A DNA stretch of 11,561 bases from Spirochaetia bacterium UBA5550. Its GTDB lineage: Bacteria; Spirochaetota; UBA4802; UBA5550. Both the position numbers and the translations under genes were made by a program. A model generated the notes under the pieces. It searched no databases, was not told the DNA's origin, and was given only the letters and a program-made list of their open reading frames with translations. Each line of letters starts with the position of its first letter. The stretch's first letter is position 1. Shown piece by piece: positions 1-6,791 of this stretch. Location of the stretch: positions 1 to 11,561 of the forward strand of contig DINC01000044.1 in the NCBI GenBank assembly GCA_002425885.1, read 5' to 3'.

Positions 1-171
1 GCTACCGGATCATTGCTTAAACTAAAATGTTTATAGTTTATACACTGATGCAACCGATCAGTCGACCAGATTTATAAATTTAGACGTCAGATATTTTGTC
101 ACCGCAAGATAATTGGATAGACACATACACCATAATTGCTAAAAACAGACTCCGGGTATAAACGGCGGGCC

Positions 172-1269
172 ATGATTGAGAGCATATTAAAATACAGTGA
201 ATTCACATGCGGTATAATACTGCTGATTTTTTCTGTTCTGCAGTTCACATATAAAAACCGCCAGTTTATAAACTACAATATAGCGGGTCTCTTCTTCTGT
301 TTTTCCTATGTCATACTGATGCTCTGGTCTTTTAAATCGGGGTTTATTTATTTCGTACCATGGCTTATATACACAGATATAGCAGTCGCCTTCGCCATAG
401 GTCCTCTGGTTTACTTTTACATCAACATTTTGATCGGGAATAAAACACCGGAACTGCGGCGTTACCTGCTTCATTTCATACCTGTGGCTTCAATCCTATG
501 CATAATAATTATGAATAACATAATTGATACTACAATTATCTCTTACTACTACAGCAACCGCCCGTCCTATCCCTTGTACACCCTCCGTCCCATTGTGAGA
601 GTTATAGATATTATCTCCAATATCTACATGCTGTCATACTTTATTCCTGCAGTGATGAATGTTTATAAACTACTCAATAACGGTAAACAGAAAGAGATGG
701 AACAGTTGAAAACAATCCTGTATTACATGTCTTGTATTCTTTTTTTAAGCATCCTCATGCTCATAGCAAGCGCCACAGGTAGCAGCACATTAGCCATAAC
801 TTCCATCTATCTTCTTACACTTGCGGCAGTCTGGTACTTCATCTTTTCATTCCGCCACCCGGAGTTTACACAGAAGGCAATAAAAGAGGCAAGAACAATC
901 CGATATGAGAGCACTATGCTTAATGGAATAGATTCCGCCGCTGTTCTCGGGCGTCTTGATGAACTGATGGAGGATGATAAAATTTATTCTGACTATGACC
1001 TGACTCTGCCGAAACTCAGCACAGAGCTTATGATCACCCCGCACCAGTTATCCAGAATACTCAACTCAGAAAGGAGAATAAATTTCAGGTCACTGGTTAA
1101 CTCCTACCGGATAAAGGAATCGATACGTCAGATGGCAGAACACCCGGACAGGACAATCCTTGAGATTGCCCTTGCAAGCGGCTTCAACTCAAAATCTTCT
1201 TTCAACTCTGTTTTTCTGAAATCAACAGGAAAAACACCGAGCGACTACAGGGAGAGCCTGAAAGGATAA
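172..1269 (+). CDS. Membrane-anchored AraC-family transcriptional regulator (7-TM sensor plus HTH)
   Basis: The 365-residue protein has two parts. The N-terminal ~230 residues are strongly hydrophobic with about seven predicted membrane helices (near 6-25, 34-54, 59-85, 97-115, 143-164, 180-200, 205-227). The C-terminal ~100 residues form an AraC/XylS DNA-binding domain: a first helix-turn-helix near 279-298 (LPKLSTELMITPHQLSRILN) and a second near 328-348 (ILEIALASGFNSKSSFNSVF), ending in the family signature GKTPSDYR. It probably senses something at the inner membrane and acts on DNA from there; ligand and targets are unknown. The reading frame is open back to a TTG at 136, adding 12 mostly polar residues. 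I chose the ATG at 172 because the protein then begins just before the first helix, but neither start has a convincing ribosome binding site. It converges on the FecR lipoprotein gene. The family call is firm, the start is not. Confidence 0.9.
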   Translation: MIESILKYSEFTCGIILLIFSVLQFTYKNRQFINYNIAGLFFCFSYVILMLWSFKSGFIYFVPWLIYTDIAVAFAIGPLVYFYINILIGNKTPELRRYLLHFIPVASILCIIIMNNIIDTTIISYYYSNRPSYPLYTLRPIVRVIDIISNIYMLSYFIPAVMNVYKLLNNGKQKEMEQLKTILYYMSCILFLSILMLIASATGSSTLAITSIYLLTLAAVWYFIFSFRHPEFTQKAIKEARTIRYESTMLNGIDSAAVLGRLDELMEDDKIYSDYDLTLPKLSTELMITPHQLSRILNSERRINFRSLVNSYRIKESIRQMAEHPDRTILEIALASGFNSKSSFNSVFLKSTGKTPSDYRESLKG

Positions 1270-1288
1270 AACTATCCGCAAAAATAAA

Positions 1289-1309
1289 CAGGCGTCATAT
1301 TGACGCCTG
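1289..1309. terminator. Bidirectional hairpin terminator between convergent genes
   Basis: There is a perfect inverted repeat with 9-bp arms (CAGGCGTCA and TGACGCCTG) and a 3-nt TAT spacer. It lies 20 bp past the regulator's stop codon and 31 bp past the stop of the opposing lipoprotein gene. Read on the minus strand, the stem is followed by TTTATTTTTGC, a good U-tract, so it best suits the lipoprotein transcript. On the plus strand a T-rich stretch comes later and is weaker. Confidence 0.8.
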
Positions 1310-1339
1310 CGTACGAATCATAACTCTTATATTTTAATT

Positions 1340-2242
1340 CTATCTTACATCAGTTCTTCTTACATCCTTTGCTTTGATCGCAACAGGCCCGTTTGTTGTA
1401 AGCACCCTGTAACTCTCTCCGCGCGAAACAATAATCCCCTGTATCGTTCTTCCGCTGTAAAGAGTAATCACATCGATCCTTCCGTATTTAGTTTTCATCT
1501 CAGCAGGGGTAAGACCGGTCTCTTCTTTTATCTGTTCGTTGATCTCTACTTCTGATTTTTCTATCTCTTTAAAAATATCCTTCAGTTCATCAGGAGTTTT
1601 ATTTTCAACGTTCTCAACAACCGGTGTTTTCTCAAGCTTTGAAAGCTCTAATGTTTCAACTTTATTTACTTCGCGCAGTTCAACAATCTCTTTCTCTGTT
1701 TCAACAACAGCGCTGTTACCTTTCTCTACCAGCTTCTCATCTGCGGCACCGGCTGTTCTCTTCACGTTTACGACCCCTTTACCAACCGCAATGATTGACT
1801 TAGTCCCTGTAAACTCTGTGAGAAACTGTGTTCCCCTGACAGAGGCAACAGCAGTGGGGGTCTTAACCGCGTAACCGTGACGCTTTTGAAGTTTCTCAAC
1901 ACTGGAAAGAACTTTCCCTTTATTAAGCGAAATCTCCCGTTTAGATACATCAGTTATGGATGATATTACTGCTTCAGTGTTAGACTCAAATCTAATCACA
2001 AGGCCGTCACTGCTTTGAAGTATCAGTGTTGACTTCTCCCCTATAGTAAAAATATCCCCTTCCTGAACAACACCTTTCACCTCTACCGCAACCGGCGCAC
2101 CGCTTCTTGTCTGTGTCACAGAACCGGTAAAGAAAGATACAAATATTTCATTCTTTGTCTCTTTCGCGCAGGATATAAACATTGCTGCGGCAGAGATTGC
2201 CGCAAAAATCAATATTTTTTTAAATAATTTCTTCGGATTCAT
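1340..2242 (-). CDS. FecR-domain lipoprotein
   Basis: This is a 300-residue exported protein. The N-terminus has a basic start (MNPKKLFKK), a hydrophobic core and a relaxed lipobox ending FISC, so Cys25 is the likely lipidated residue. Residues about 38-160 match a FecR domain: the part around 57-80 (GVVQEGDIFTIGEKSTLIL) and the signature PTAVASVRGTQF near 129-140. A charged, probably helical linker (about 180-250) leads to a C-terminal beta-rich unit (about 254-300) containing ITLYSGRTIQGIIVSRGE, which resembles small barrel repeats found in other envelope proteins. I chose the ATG at 2242 because AAGGAG lies 6 nt upstream and the signal sequence starts there; the open frame extends to 2347 without a plausible start. 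No FecI sigma factor or FecA receptor gene is adjacent, so it is probably a structural or envelope FecR protein and not an iron-signalling anti-sigma factor. Its ligand is unknown. Confidence 0.87.
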   Translation of the reverse strand: MNPKKLFKKILIFAAISAAAMFISCAKETKNEIFVSFFTGSVTQTRSGAPVAVEVKGVVQEGDIFTIGEKSTLILQSSDGLVIRFESNTEAVISSITDVSKREISLNKGKVLSSVEKLQKRHGYAVKTPTAVASVRGTQFLTEFTGTKSIIAVGKGVVNVKRTAGAADEKLVEKGNSAVVETEKEIVELREVNKVETLELSKLEKTPVVENVENKTPDELKDIFKEIEKSEVEINEQIKEETGLTPAEMKTKYGRIDVITLYSGRTIQGIIVSRGESYRVLTTNGPVAIKAKDVRRTDVR

Positions 2243-2248
2243 TGTCCT

Positions 2249-2254
2249 CTCCTT
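2249..2254 (-). promoter_or_regulatory. Ribosome binding site deciding the FecR lipoprotein start
   Basis: On the minus strand AAGGAG sits 6 nt before the ATG at 2242. No such site precedes the longer open frame, so it fixes the start at the lipoprotein signal sequence. Confidence 0.75.
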
Positions 2255-2288
2255 GTACTCAATTTGTTTAATGCAAAAAAAATTCCCA

Positions 2289-2317
2289 AATATATCCACA
2301 CTACAGCCGTATATCAA
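2289..2317 (-). promoter_or_regulatory. Sigma70-type promoter of the FecR lipoprotein gene
   Basis: On the minus strand TTGATA (2312-2317) is separated by exactly 17 bp from TATATT (2289-2294); each hexamer matches the consensus at five of six positions. The predicted start of transcription near 2281 gives a leader of about 40 nt containing the AAGGAG site. This suggests independent transcription from the upstream chemoreceptor gene. Called by eye. Confidence 0.6.
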
Positions 2318-2459
2318 AGGCATGATATATTTACAGATAGAGAACACTCTGATTTATTTTTTTTGTTAGTCAATCGTTTTTGGAATGTAAAAGGTATAAA
2401 TATGGAGCAATTGCCGCCCCTGCAGAAAATCACAAAAGCGGCATTGGGGAAGTTGAAAC

Positions 2460-4481
2460 CTACACCCTGAAAAAATCGACCCTGCTCTTTAAAATATCGG
2501 ACATAGACGTAATCTCTTCAGCCATGGAAGCCATCTCTTCTGCTGCGCCTGCGATAGACTGCGTCATTTCATTAATGCCCCCCGATGCCCGCACAATCTC
2601 CTCGGTGGAAATTCGATGTTCATTTGTTGCATTCTTAATCTCTTCGGTTTTTACACTTACAACATCAGATACATCTGCAATGCCGTTCCGTGCCTCGATC
2701 TGCCTGTTCATGAAACCGGAGACTTTATTCATCATTGCCATAACCTGTTCAACACCATGAATGATTACTCCAAAAACTCTTACAGCTTCATCAACTCTTG
2801 AGCTTCCGTTTTTAATCTCTTCTTCATTGGACTTTATAAGCCTGTTGATGTCCTTGATGCTCCCCGCAGTCTGATCTGCAAGTTTTGATATCTCATCAGC
2901 AACAACCGCGAATCCGCGCCCTGCTTCACCGGCCCTTGCTGATTCGATAGCTGCATTAAGGGAGAGGAGATTTATCTGTTCAGATATATCATTGATTATC
3001 TTGATTATATTGTAAACCTGGGAAGAACTGTCTTCAATCTTGTCCATACTCTCTGTCATTGAACGAAGTGATTTCTCTCCGTTACGCGCTTCAGAAGTCA
3101 TCTTTACACCGAGGCTTATGGACTCATCAATACTGCAGCTTGTTTCATTTATCAGATCTGAAAGTTCACTTATCCTGCTAATCAGGGCTTTCATGCTTTC
3201 AGCCTGTACTTTTGTGCTTTCAGAGATCATCTCCATACCGGCAGAGAGCTCCTCTGTGGTAGCATTAACCTCCTCTATTGAAGACGCCTGGGACTGTGAA
3301 TTATCAGAAAATATTCCTGTTGCCCTGTTAAGTTCGCCGGCCATATTGTTCAGTTCCACTGCGACCTTTTTTATATCAACAACTACATTTTTAATCTTTT
3401 CAACGAACATGTTAAAGTTACCCGCGAGTCTTCCAATCTCATCTTCCGAGACCTCATTAATACTCACAGTGAGGTCCCCGTCACCCTCAGCAATCTCCTT
3501 CAGTCTTTTGTTAACCCTGTTAAGCCTTCTTATCACTGCTGAACCTAGAAAAAGGCGCACGCCAATAACATATCCTGCTCCAGACAGACATACAACAACA
3601 GATAAATAGAGTAGAAGTTTATTAATAAGACCCCGTATTACACCTGCTTCACGGCCTATAAAAAGCATACCTGCAACTTTTTTTTCTGAATCAACAATGG
3701 GGATATAGGAAGTAAAGTATTTCATACCCTGGATCATTGCATTACCATAATAGATTGAACCCTGTTTTAACACCCTGTCAGAGATTGCATCTATCCCCAG
3801 CTTTGTTCCTATTATTCTTTTGCCGCTTGCATCTGTAATTGTTGTGGATGACCTTTCATCCTTATAAAATACCGTGACGTGACAATCAAGGATAGCTTTC
3901 TGTTTATCCACGAAGCTGTCTCCACTTAATACATATCCCATAGAAACAGCTCCGATTATTCGACCGTTTTTATCTTTGAGAGGAGCCCCAGCCCTTATTG
4001 AAAATTTCACCACCGCACCTTCTTCAATACTGACGAAGCTCTCCCCTCTTAATGCTCTTTGAATATTCACCTGGCTGCTGATGTTGTCACCGGATTTTTC
4101 CGGTGAATGAGCCCTCACAAAAACATTACCATTTATGTCAGTAACAACAAAATAATCCATCCCCATCGACTTCATTGCCGAAAGCCCAATCTTCACTGCC
4201 TTTTCCCTCTCCTTTCTGCTGAATGCGTCAACCAGTTCAGGTGATGACGTGAATAATCCTGCCGCATTGAGAGCCTGCTGCTGCATTGAATTCACATTGC
4301 TGATTATAATGTTTGATTTATCCTTAACCTCCAGTGCAATGTTATCACCAAGCACCTTTTTTATAACAAGCACCATGCTTATTGATACTATAAGCAGAAA
4401 GATTATAAAAAAGAGAATCCCCATAAGTGTAAATTTCCTGGAAATCTTCATGTTAAGAAGAATGGAATTTAATTTTCTCAT
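2460..4481 (-). CDS. Methyl-accepting chemotaxis protein with Cache-type sensor
   Basis: This 673-residue transmembrane chemoreceptor has the order: first membrane helix about 18-41; periplasmic sensor about 42-283; second membrane helix about 286-309; HAMP domain about 310-363 (with [11 protein letters not shown]); and a long coiled-coil signalling domain about 380-670. The sensor contains two Cache-like halves (around [20 protein letters not shown], and [20 protein letters not shown]), resembling the Cache_3-Cache_2 arrangement. The hairpin tip that contacts CheA and CheW is highly conserved at about 496-545, including [17 protein letters not shown] and [11 protein letters not shown]. The protein ends soon after the coiled coil (DFFRV) with no CheR/CheB-binding pentapeptide. 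I chose the ATG at 4481, preceded by GGTGA at 5 nt; a GTG at 4490 would add three residues. No che genes are nearby, so it is an orphan receptor feeding a pathway encoded elsewhere. The ligand is probably a small organic acid or amino acid, but this is not determinable here. Confidence 0.95.
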   Translation of the reverse strand: MRKLNSILLNMKISRKFTLMGILFFIIFLLIVSISMVLVIKKVLGDNIALEVKDKSNIIISNVNSMQQQALNAAGLFTSSPELVDAFSRKEREKAVKIGLSAMKSMGMDYFVVTDINGNVFVRAHSPEKSGDNISSQVNIQRALRGESFVSIEEGAVVKFSIRAGAPLKDKNGRIIGAVSMGYVLSGDSFVDKQKAILDCHVTVFYKDERSSTTITDASGKRIIGTKLGIDAISDRVLKQGSIYYGNAMIQGMKYFTSYIPIVDSEKKVAGMLFIGREAGVIRGLINKLLLYLSVVVCLSGAGYVIGVRLFLGSAVIRRLNRVNKRLKEIAEGDGDLTVSINEVSEDEIGRLAGNFNMFVEKIKNVVVDIKKVAVELNNMAGELNRATGIFSDNSQSQASSIEEVNATTEELSAGMEMISESTKVQAESMKALISRISELSDLINETSCSIDESISLGVKMTSEARNGEKSLRSMTESMDKIEDSSSQVYNIIKIINDISEQINLLSLNAAIESARAGEAGRGFAVVADEISKLADQTAGSIKDINRLIKSNEEEIKNGSSRVDEAVRVFGVIIHGVEQVMAMMNKVSGFMNRQIEARNGIADVSDVVSVKTEEIKNATNEHRISTEEIVRASGGINEMTQSIAGAAEEMASMAEEITSMSDILKSRVDFFRV

Positions 4482-4532
4482 CACAATCACCGGTAATATT
4501 ATATTCTTTATATTTATTTCATTTGTTTAAAA

Positions 4533-4562
4533 ATATTATTTTTCGCGTAAAGTAAAAGTCAA
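4533..4562 (-). promoter_or_regulatory. Candidate promoter of the chemoreceptor gene
   Basis: On the minus strand TTGACT (4557-4562) is followed after 18 bp by TAATAT (4533-4538). The -35 is good, the -10 is only moderate. I looked for a sigma28-type flagellar promoter (TAAA with GCCGATAA) and did not see one. The leader would be about 45 nt. Confidence 0.4.
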
Positions 4563-4571
4563 TCTATTAAA

Positions 4572-4637
4572 CAGTCCAACCGGACTGAACATTCAAAAAA
4601 TTTCAGCGAACAGCGTTCCGGACTGATCAGTTTCAAA
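4572..4637. repeat. Repeated CCGGACTGA elements upstream of the chemoreceptor
   Basis: Two direct copies of CCGGACTGA start at 4580 and 4618. Each is followed after 3 or 5 nt by TTCAAA (4592-4597 and 4632-4637). The first copy is also the right arm of a short inverted repeat, CAGTCC (4572-4577) with GGACTG (4582-4587) around a 4-nt loop. The second copy runs into the palindrome CTGATCAG (4623-4630). The block lies 10 bp upstream of the candidate -35 of the chemoreceptor, so it may be an operator for an unknown regulator. This is inference. Confidence 0.4.
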
Positions 4638-4709
4638 TTAATATACATTTCTTAAAAGAAAAATGTGGTAATTATAGCGGCAGACACGAACGGGATTATT
4701 TAAATAATA
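4638..4709. other. AT-rich non-coding segment
   Basis: This is part of the gene-poor interval between the chemoreceptor and PatB. It contains a 14-bp AT-only palindrome (ATTATTTAAATAAT, 4695-4708) just beyond the stop codon of the possible small gene. No GC-rich terminator stem, RNA gene or further reading frame was seen. Confidence 0.3.
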
Positions 4710-4889
4710 TCAATTGATAGTATCATTCTCCGGGGAAATCATCAGACACTCCGCTGGTGACGACTCATTACGTTTAACAGTAACAATGAGGCTCTGAAGA
4801 TCGTGATTGTCCTCATGCCTCACACAGATTATCAGATCATCAAAATGTGTCAGGTAAAATCTGCACTTCATGCATTCATGTATATTCAT
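4710..4889 (-). CDS. Possible small Cys-containing protein, unknown function
   Basis: A 59-residue frame begins MNIHECMKCRFYLTHF and carries a CxxC pair (Cys6, Cys9), Cys22 and Cys48, with His4, His15, His25 and His29. The spacing is compatible with a small zinc-binding fold, though I recognise no family. The start is uncertain: ATG at 4889 has AGGA 11 nt upstream, while an in-frame TTG at 4895 (two more residues) has AGGA at 5 nt. It stands alone on the minus strand between the chemoreceptor region and PatB, and I found no clear promoter or terminator. It is not a shadow of another gene, which favours it being real. It could still be a chance frame in a non-coding stretch. Confidence 0.45.
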   Translation of the reverse strand: MNIHECMKCRFYLTHFDDLIICVRHEDNHDLQSLIVTVKRNESSPAECLMISPENDTIN

Positions 4890-4895
4890 TTTCAA

Positions 4896-5073
4896 CTTGT
4901 TCCTGTTAAAGATACAGTGTCTGTTGCAGGACCTATATTCTTGATTTAATTTTATGACCTTGCGGTCGATCTCATACCGGTAGTGTAGTTACAGTCATAA
5001 TACGGGTGAATATTTTTATTTAAAATTCATTTTTTTAATTACCTTTTATCCTTGTAATAAAGATGTCAATAAA
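4896..5073. other. Intergenic region upstream of patB-like gene
   Basis: This AT-rich stretch holds no reading frame I would support. It contains a small GACC/GGTC inverted repeat with a 4-nt loop near 4957 and T/A runs around 5015-5040. A weak -35/-10 pair, TTGTAA (5052-5057) with TATCCG (5075-5080) at 17 bp, is the best promoter candidate for the downstream gene, but the -10 is poor. Confidence 0.3.
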
Positions 5074-5105
5074 GTATCCGGAATTATAAAGGTATCGGGA
5101 TTATA
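5074..5105. repeat. Imperfect tandem repeat before the patB-like gene
   Basis: GTATCCGGAATTATA (5074-5088) is followed at an 18-bp period by GTATCGGGATTATA (5092-5105), differing by one substitution and one missing base. The second copy ends 4 bp before the ribosome binding site. It may be a pair of operator half-sites or a local duplication. Confidence 0.4.
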
Positions 5106-5109
5106 CTCC

Positions 5110-5114
5110 GGAGG
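5110..5114 (+). promoter_or_regulatory. Ribosome binding site of the patB-like gene
   Basis: GGAGG lies 5 nt before the ATG at 5120, the strongest Shine-Dalgarno match of the plus-strand genes here, and it fixes the start. Confidence 0.8.
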
Positions 5115-5119
5115 TTTAT

Positions 5120-6301
5120 ATGAAATACCGATTTGATACTGTTATAGACCGGCATGGAACAGGCTGCGAAAAGTGGGATATGTGTGACCGTATTTTCGGA
5201 GGAGAGGATCTTCTCCCTCTATGGGTTGCTGATATGGATTTCCAGTCGCCGCCGGAAGTAATTAAAGCTCTTGCGGAGAGAGCAGCGCACGGAATTTTCG
5301 GCTACACAGCATATACAGATTCAGCATACGAATCTCTCATACAATGGTTCAGTAAAAGGCGCAGCTGGAATATTGAGAAGGAGTGGATTGTCTACTCACC
5401 TGGAGTTGTACCCGCCCTGAGCCTCCTGGTGCAGTCACTCACAGCGCCCGGTGAAGGTGTAATTATACAGAGGCCTGTTTACCATCCATTTATGCATGTT
5501 GTTGAGGGTAACGGGAGACATCTCCTTAATTCACCGCTCAGACAGAACAGTGACGGAAGGTTTATCATGGACTTCGATGATCTCAGGGAGAAAGCATCCG
5601 ATCCATCAGCAAAGATGATGCTCCTGTGCTCACCGCACAATCCTCCGGGAAGAGTATGGAGCAGAGAGGAGCTTGAAACTCTTATAACAATCTGCGCGGA
5701 GAGAGATATAATAATTGTGTCTGACGAGATACATTGCGATCTGACATATAAAGGGATAACGCACATCCCGCTCCCTCTTATTAATCCTGAATATTCCGGC
5801 AGAATCATAACATGCACGGCACCAAGCAAAACATTTAATCTTGCGGGACTTCAGCTCTCCAACATAATTATCCCGGACAGAACTCTACGGAAAAAATTCC
5901 GGCAGGCGCTGATGAAAAACGGCATGATTGATCCCAACTCCTTCGCGGCAGCTGCAATGGAGGCTGCGTATAATCACGGAGCGGAGTGGCTTGATGAACT
6001 GATGGATTACGTTAAAGGGAACCTGGAGTATATGAAACACACCTTCAGAGACTCTCTGCCGCAGATTAAAGTTCTTGAGCCTGAGGGAACATATCTTGTA
6101 TGGACAGACTTCAGAGGATTCGGGCTCAACTACAAAGAACTTCTGAGAATATTTATTGAAGAGGCAAAAGTAGCTCCAGGCCAGGGGAACATCTACGGCC
6201 CCGAAGGTGAAGGTTTCATGAGATTTAACCTCGCCTGCCCCAGGGCTATACTTGAAGAGGGGATTGAGAGAATAATCAGGGCATTAACTAAATACATTTA
6301 A
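5120..6301 (+). CDS. patB: MalY/PatB-type PLP enzyme, probable cystathionine beta-lyase / aminotransferase
   Basis: The 393-residue protein is full length for the fold-type I PLP-dependent MalY/PatB family, which cleaves C-S bonds in cystathionine and cysteine (releasing pyruvate, ammonia and a thiol) and can moonlight as a regulator. The opening MKYRFDTVIDRHGTGCEKWD and LPLWVADMDF are typical of the subfamily. Recognisable sites are HNPPGRVW with Asn174, SDEIHCD with Asp202 that pairs with the PLP ring nitrogen, the Schiff-base lysine Lys237 in APSKTFNLAGL, and MRFNLACPR with Arg368 that binds the substrate carboxylate. All catalytic residues are present, so the enzyme should be active, in the cytoplasm. 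It probably serves methionine or cysteine metabolism, but no other sulfur genes are next to it and the exact substrate cannot be told from sequence. It appears monocistronic and converges on the small exported-protein gene 14 bp after its stop, with no visible terminator between. The symbol follows the family; malY would be equally defensible. Confidence 0.92.
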   Translation: MKYRFDTVIDRHGTGCEKWDMCDRIFGGEDLLPLWVADMDFQSPPEVIKALAERAAHGIFGYTAYTDSAYESLIQWFSKRRSWNIEKEWIVYSPGVVPALSLLVQSLTAPGEGVIIQRPVYHPFMHVVEGNGRHLLNSPLRQNSDGRFIMDFDDLREKASDPSAKMMLLCSPHNPPGRVWSREELETLITICAERDIIIVSDEIHCDLTYKGITHIPLPLINPEYSGRIITCTAPSKTFNLAGLQLSNIIIPDRTLRKKFRQALMKNGMIDPNSFAAAAMEAAYNHGAEWLDELMDYVKGNLEYMKHTFRDSLPQIKVLEPEGTYLVWTDFRGFGLNYKELLRIFIEEAKVAPGQGNIYGPEGEGFMRFNLACPRAILEEGIERIIRALTKYI

Positions 6302-6315
6302 TATATGCCGGATAT

Positions 6316-6774
6316 CTATTCCATTCCGCCGAAAAATTTCGTCACTGATTTTATCCGGTTGCCGTAGATCATTGAGAAATAGGTATCCCTCAGTTTTATT
6401 GTTCCTCCTCCGGTAAAGCTGTATTCAAGATAGAGGGAATATAACTGGTTATCAGATGAATCTTTCATTACTATATAAAATACAGCATTTCCTGAATCCT
6501 TCATGAACCTGATCTTCTCAAGCTCAAGATTGCTCCTCCTGCTGTCATAGAGAAAAAAGGCGAACCTGTCAATAAGCCGCGAGCCGGTATTCCCGTCTCT
6601 CACCATTGAACCGAGGCATTTTCTTATCTCATCCTCCCTGCCGGGATTATCCATTATTATCCTTGCCATAAATGCACCCCTTAACCCGGCAAGTTCACCC
6701 TCGCCAATATCAGCCAGTACCGCAGTGTTCATAAAAAGGATTATGATAAAAAAAGCAGGTAGTATATGTTTCAC
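6316..6774 (-). CDS. Small exported protein of unknown function
   Basis: The 152-residue protein begins at a GTG with a G-rich run (GGGGG, 5 nt upstream) acting as a possible ribosome binding site. A clear signal peptide covers about residues 1-21 (basic start, then a hydrophobic core, cleavage after AVLA), so the mature protein is about 131 residues in the periplasm or outside. No lipobox Cys follows, so it is probably soluble. The mature part alternates charged and aromatic residues (FAFFLYDSRR, LYSLYLEYSFTGGGTIKLRD) and looks like a mixed alpha/beta fold; I do not recognise a family. It lies between patB (convergent, 14 bp) and the PBP1A gene (divergent, 17 bp). A strong promoter for it falls inside the first codons of the long PBP reading frame. 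A link to cell-wall growth is possible from position only. Confidence 0.75.
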   Translation of the reverse strand: MKHILPAFFIIILFMNTAVLADIGEGELAGLRGAFMARIIMDNPGREDEIRKCLGSMVRDGNTGSRLIDRFAFFLYDSRRSNLELEKIRFMKDSGNAVFYIVMKDSSDNQLYSLYLEYSFTGGGTIKLRDTYFSMIYGNRIKSVTKFFGGME

Positions 6775-6791
6775 CCTGTCCCCCGTAAAAT

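Noticed and set aside
136..171. TTG-initiated extension of the AraC-type gene
   Set aside because: There is no ribosome binding site and the added residues are not part of the membrane domain. The ATG at 172 is the simpler start, though the extension is not excluded.
1..171. Promoter for the AraC-type gene
   Set aside because: Pairs such as TTGTCA with TAGACA have poor -10 matches or wrong spacing, so I list no promoter here. The region otherwise holds only the GATCAGTC element at 56-63.
2243..2347. Upstream extension of the FecR lipoprotein frame to 2347
   Set aside because: It would put 35 residues before a clear lipoprotein signal sequence and run through the best promoter; the AAGGAG at 2249-2254 points to the ATG at 2242.
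2412..2442. GCCGC / GCGGC inverted repeat after the chemoreceptor stop codon
   Set aside because: The stem is only 5-6 bp with a loop of about 21 nt and no T-run follows in the minus direction, so it does not support a terminator.
3040..3609. 189-residue plus-strand frame rich in Ser, Leu and Ile
   Set aside because: It lies antisense to the chemoreceptor gene, has low-complexity composition typical of a shadow frame, and lacks a recognisable domain.
4087..4106. Perfect 8-bp stem with TTTT loop (TCACCGGA / TCCGGTGA)
   Set aside because: It lies in the middle of the chemoreceptor coding region, encoding part of the sensor (SPEKSGD). Without a following T-run or an adjacent gene end it is most likely chance.
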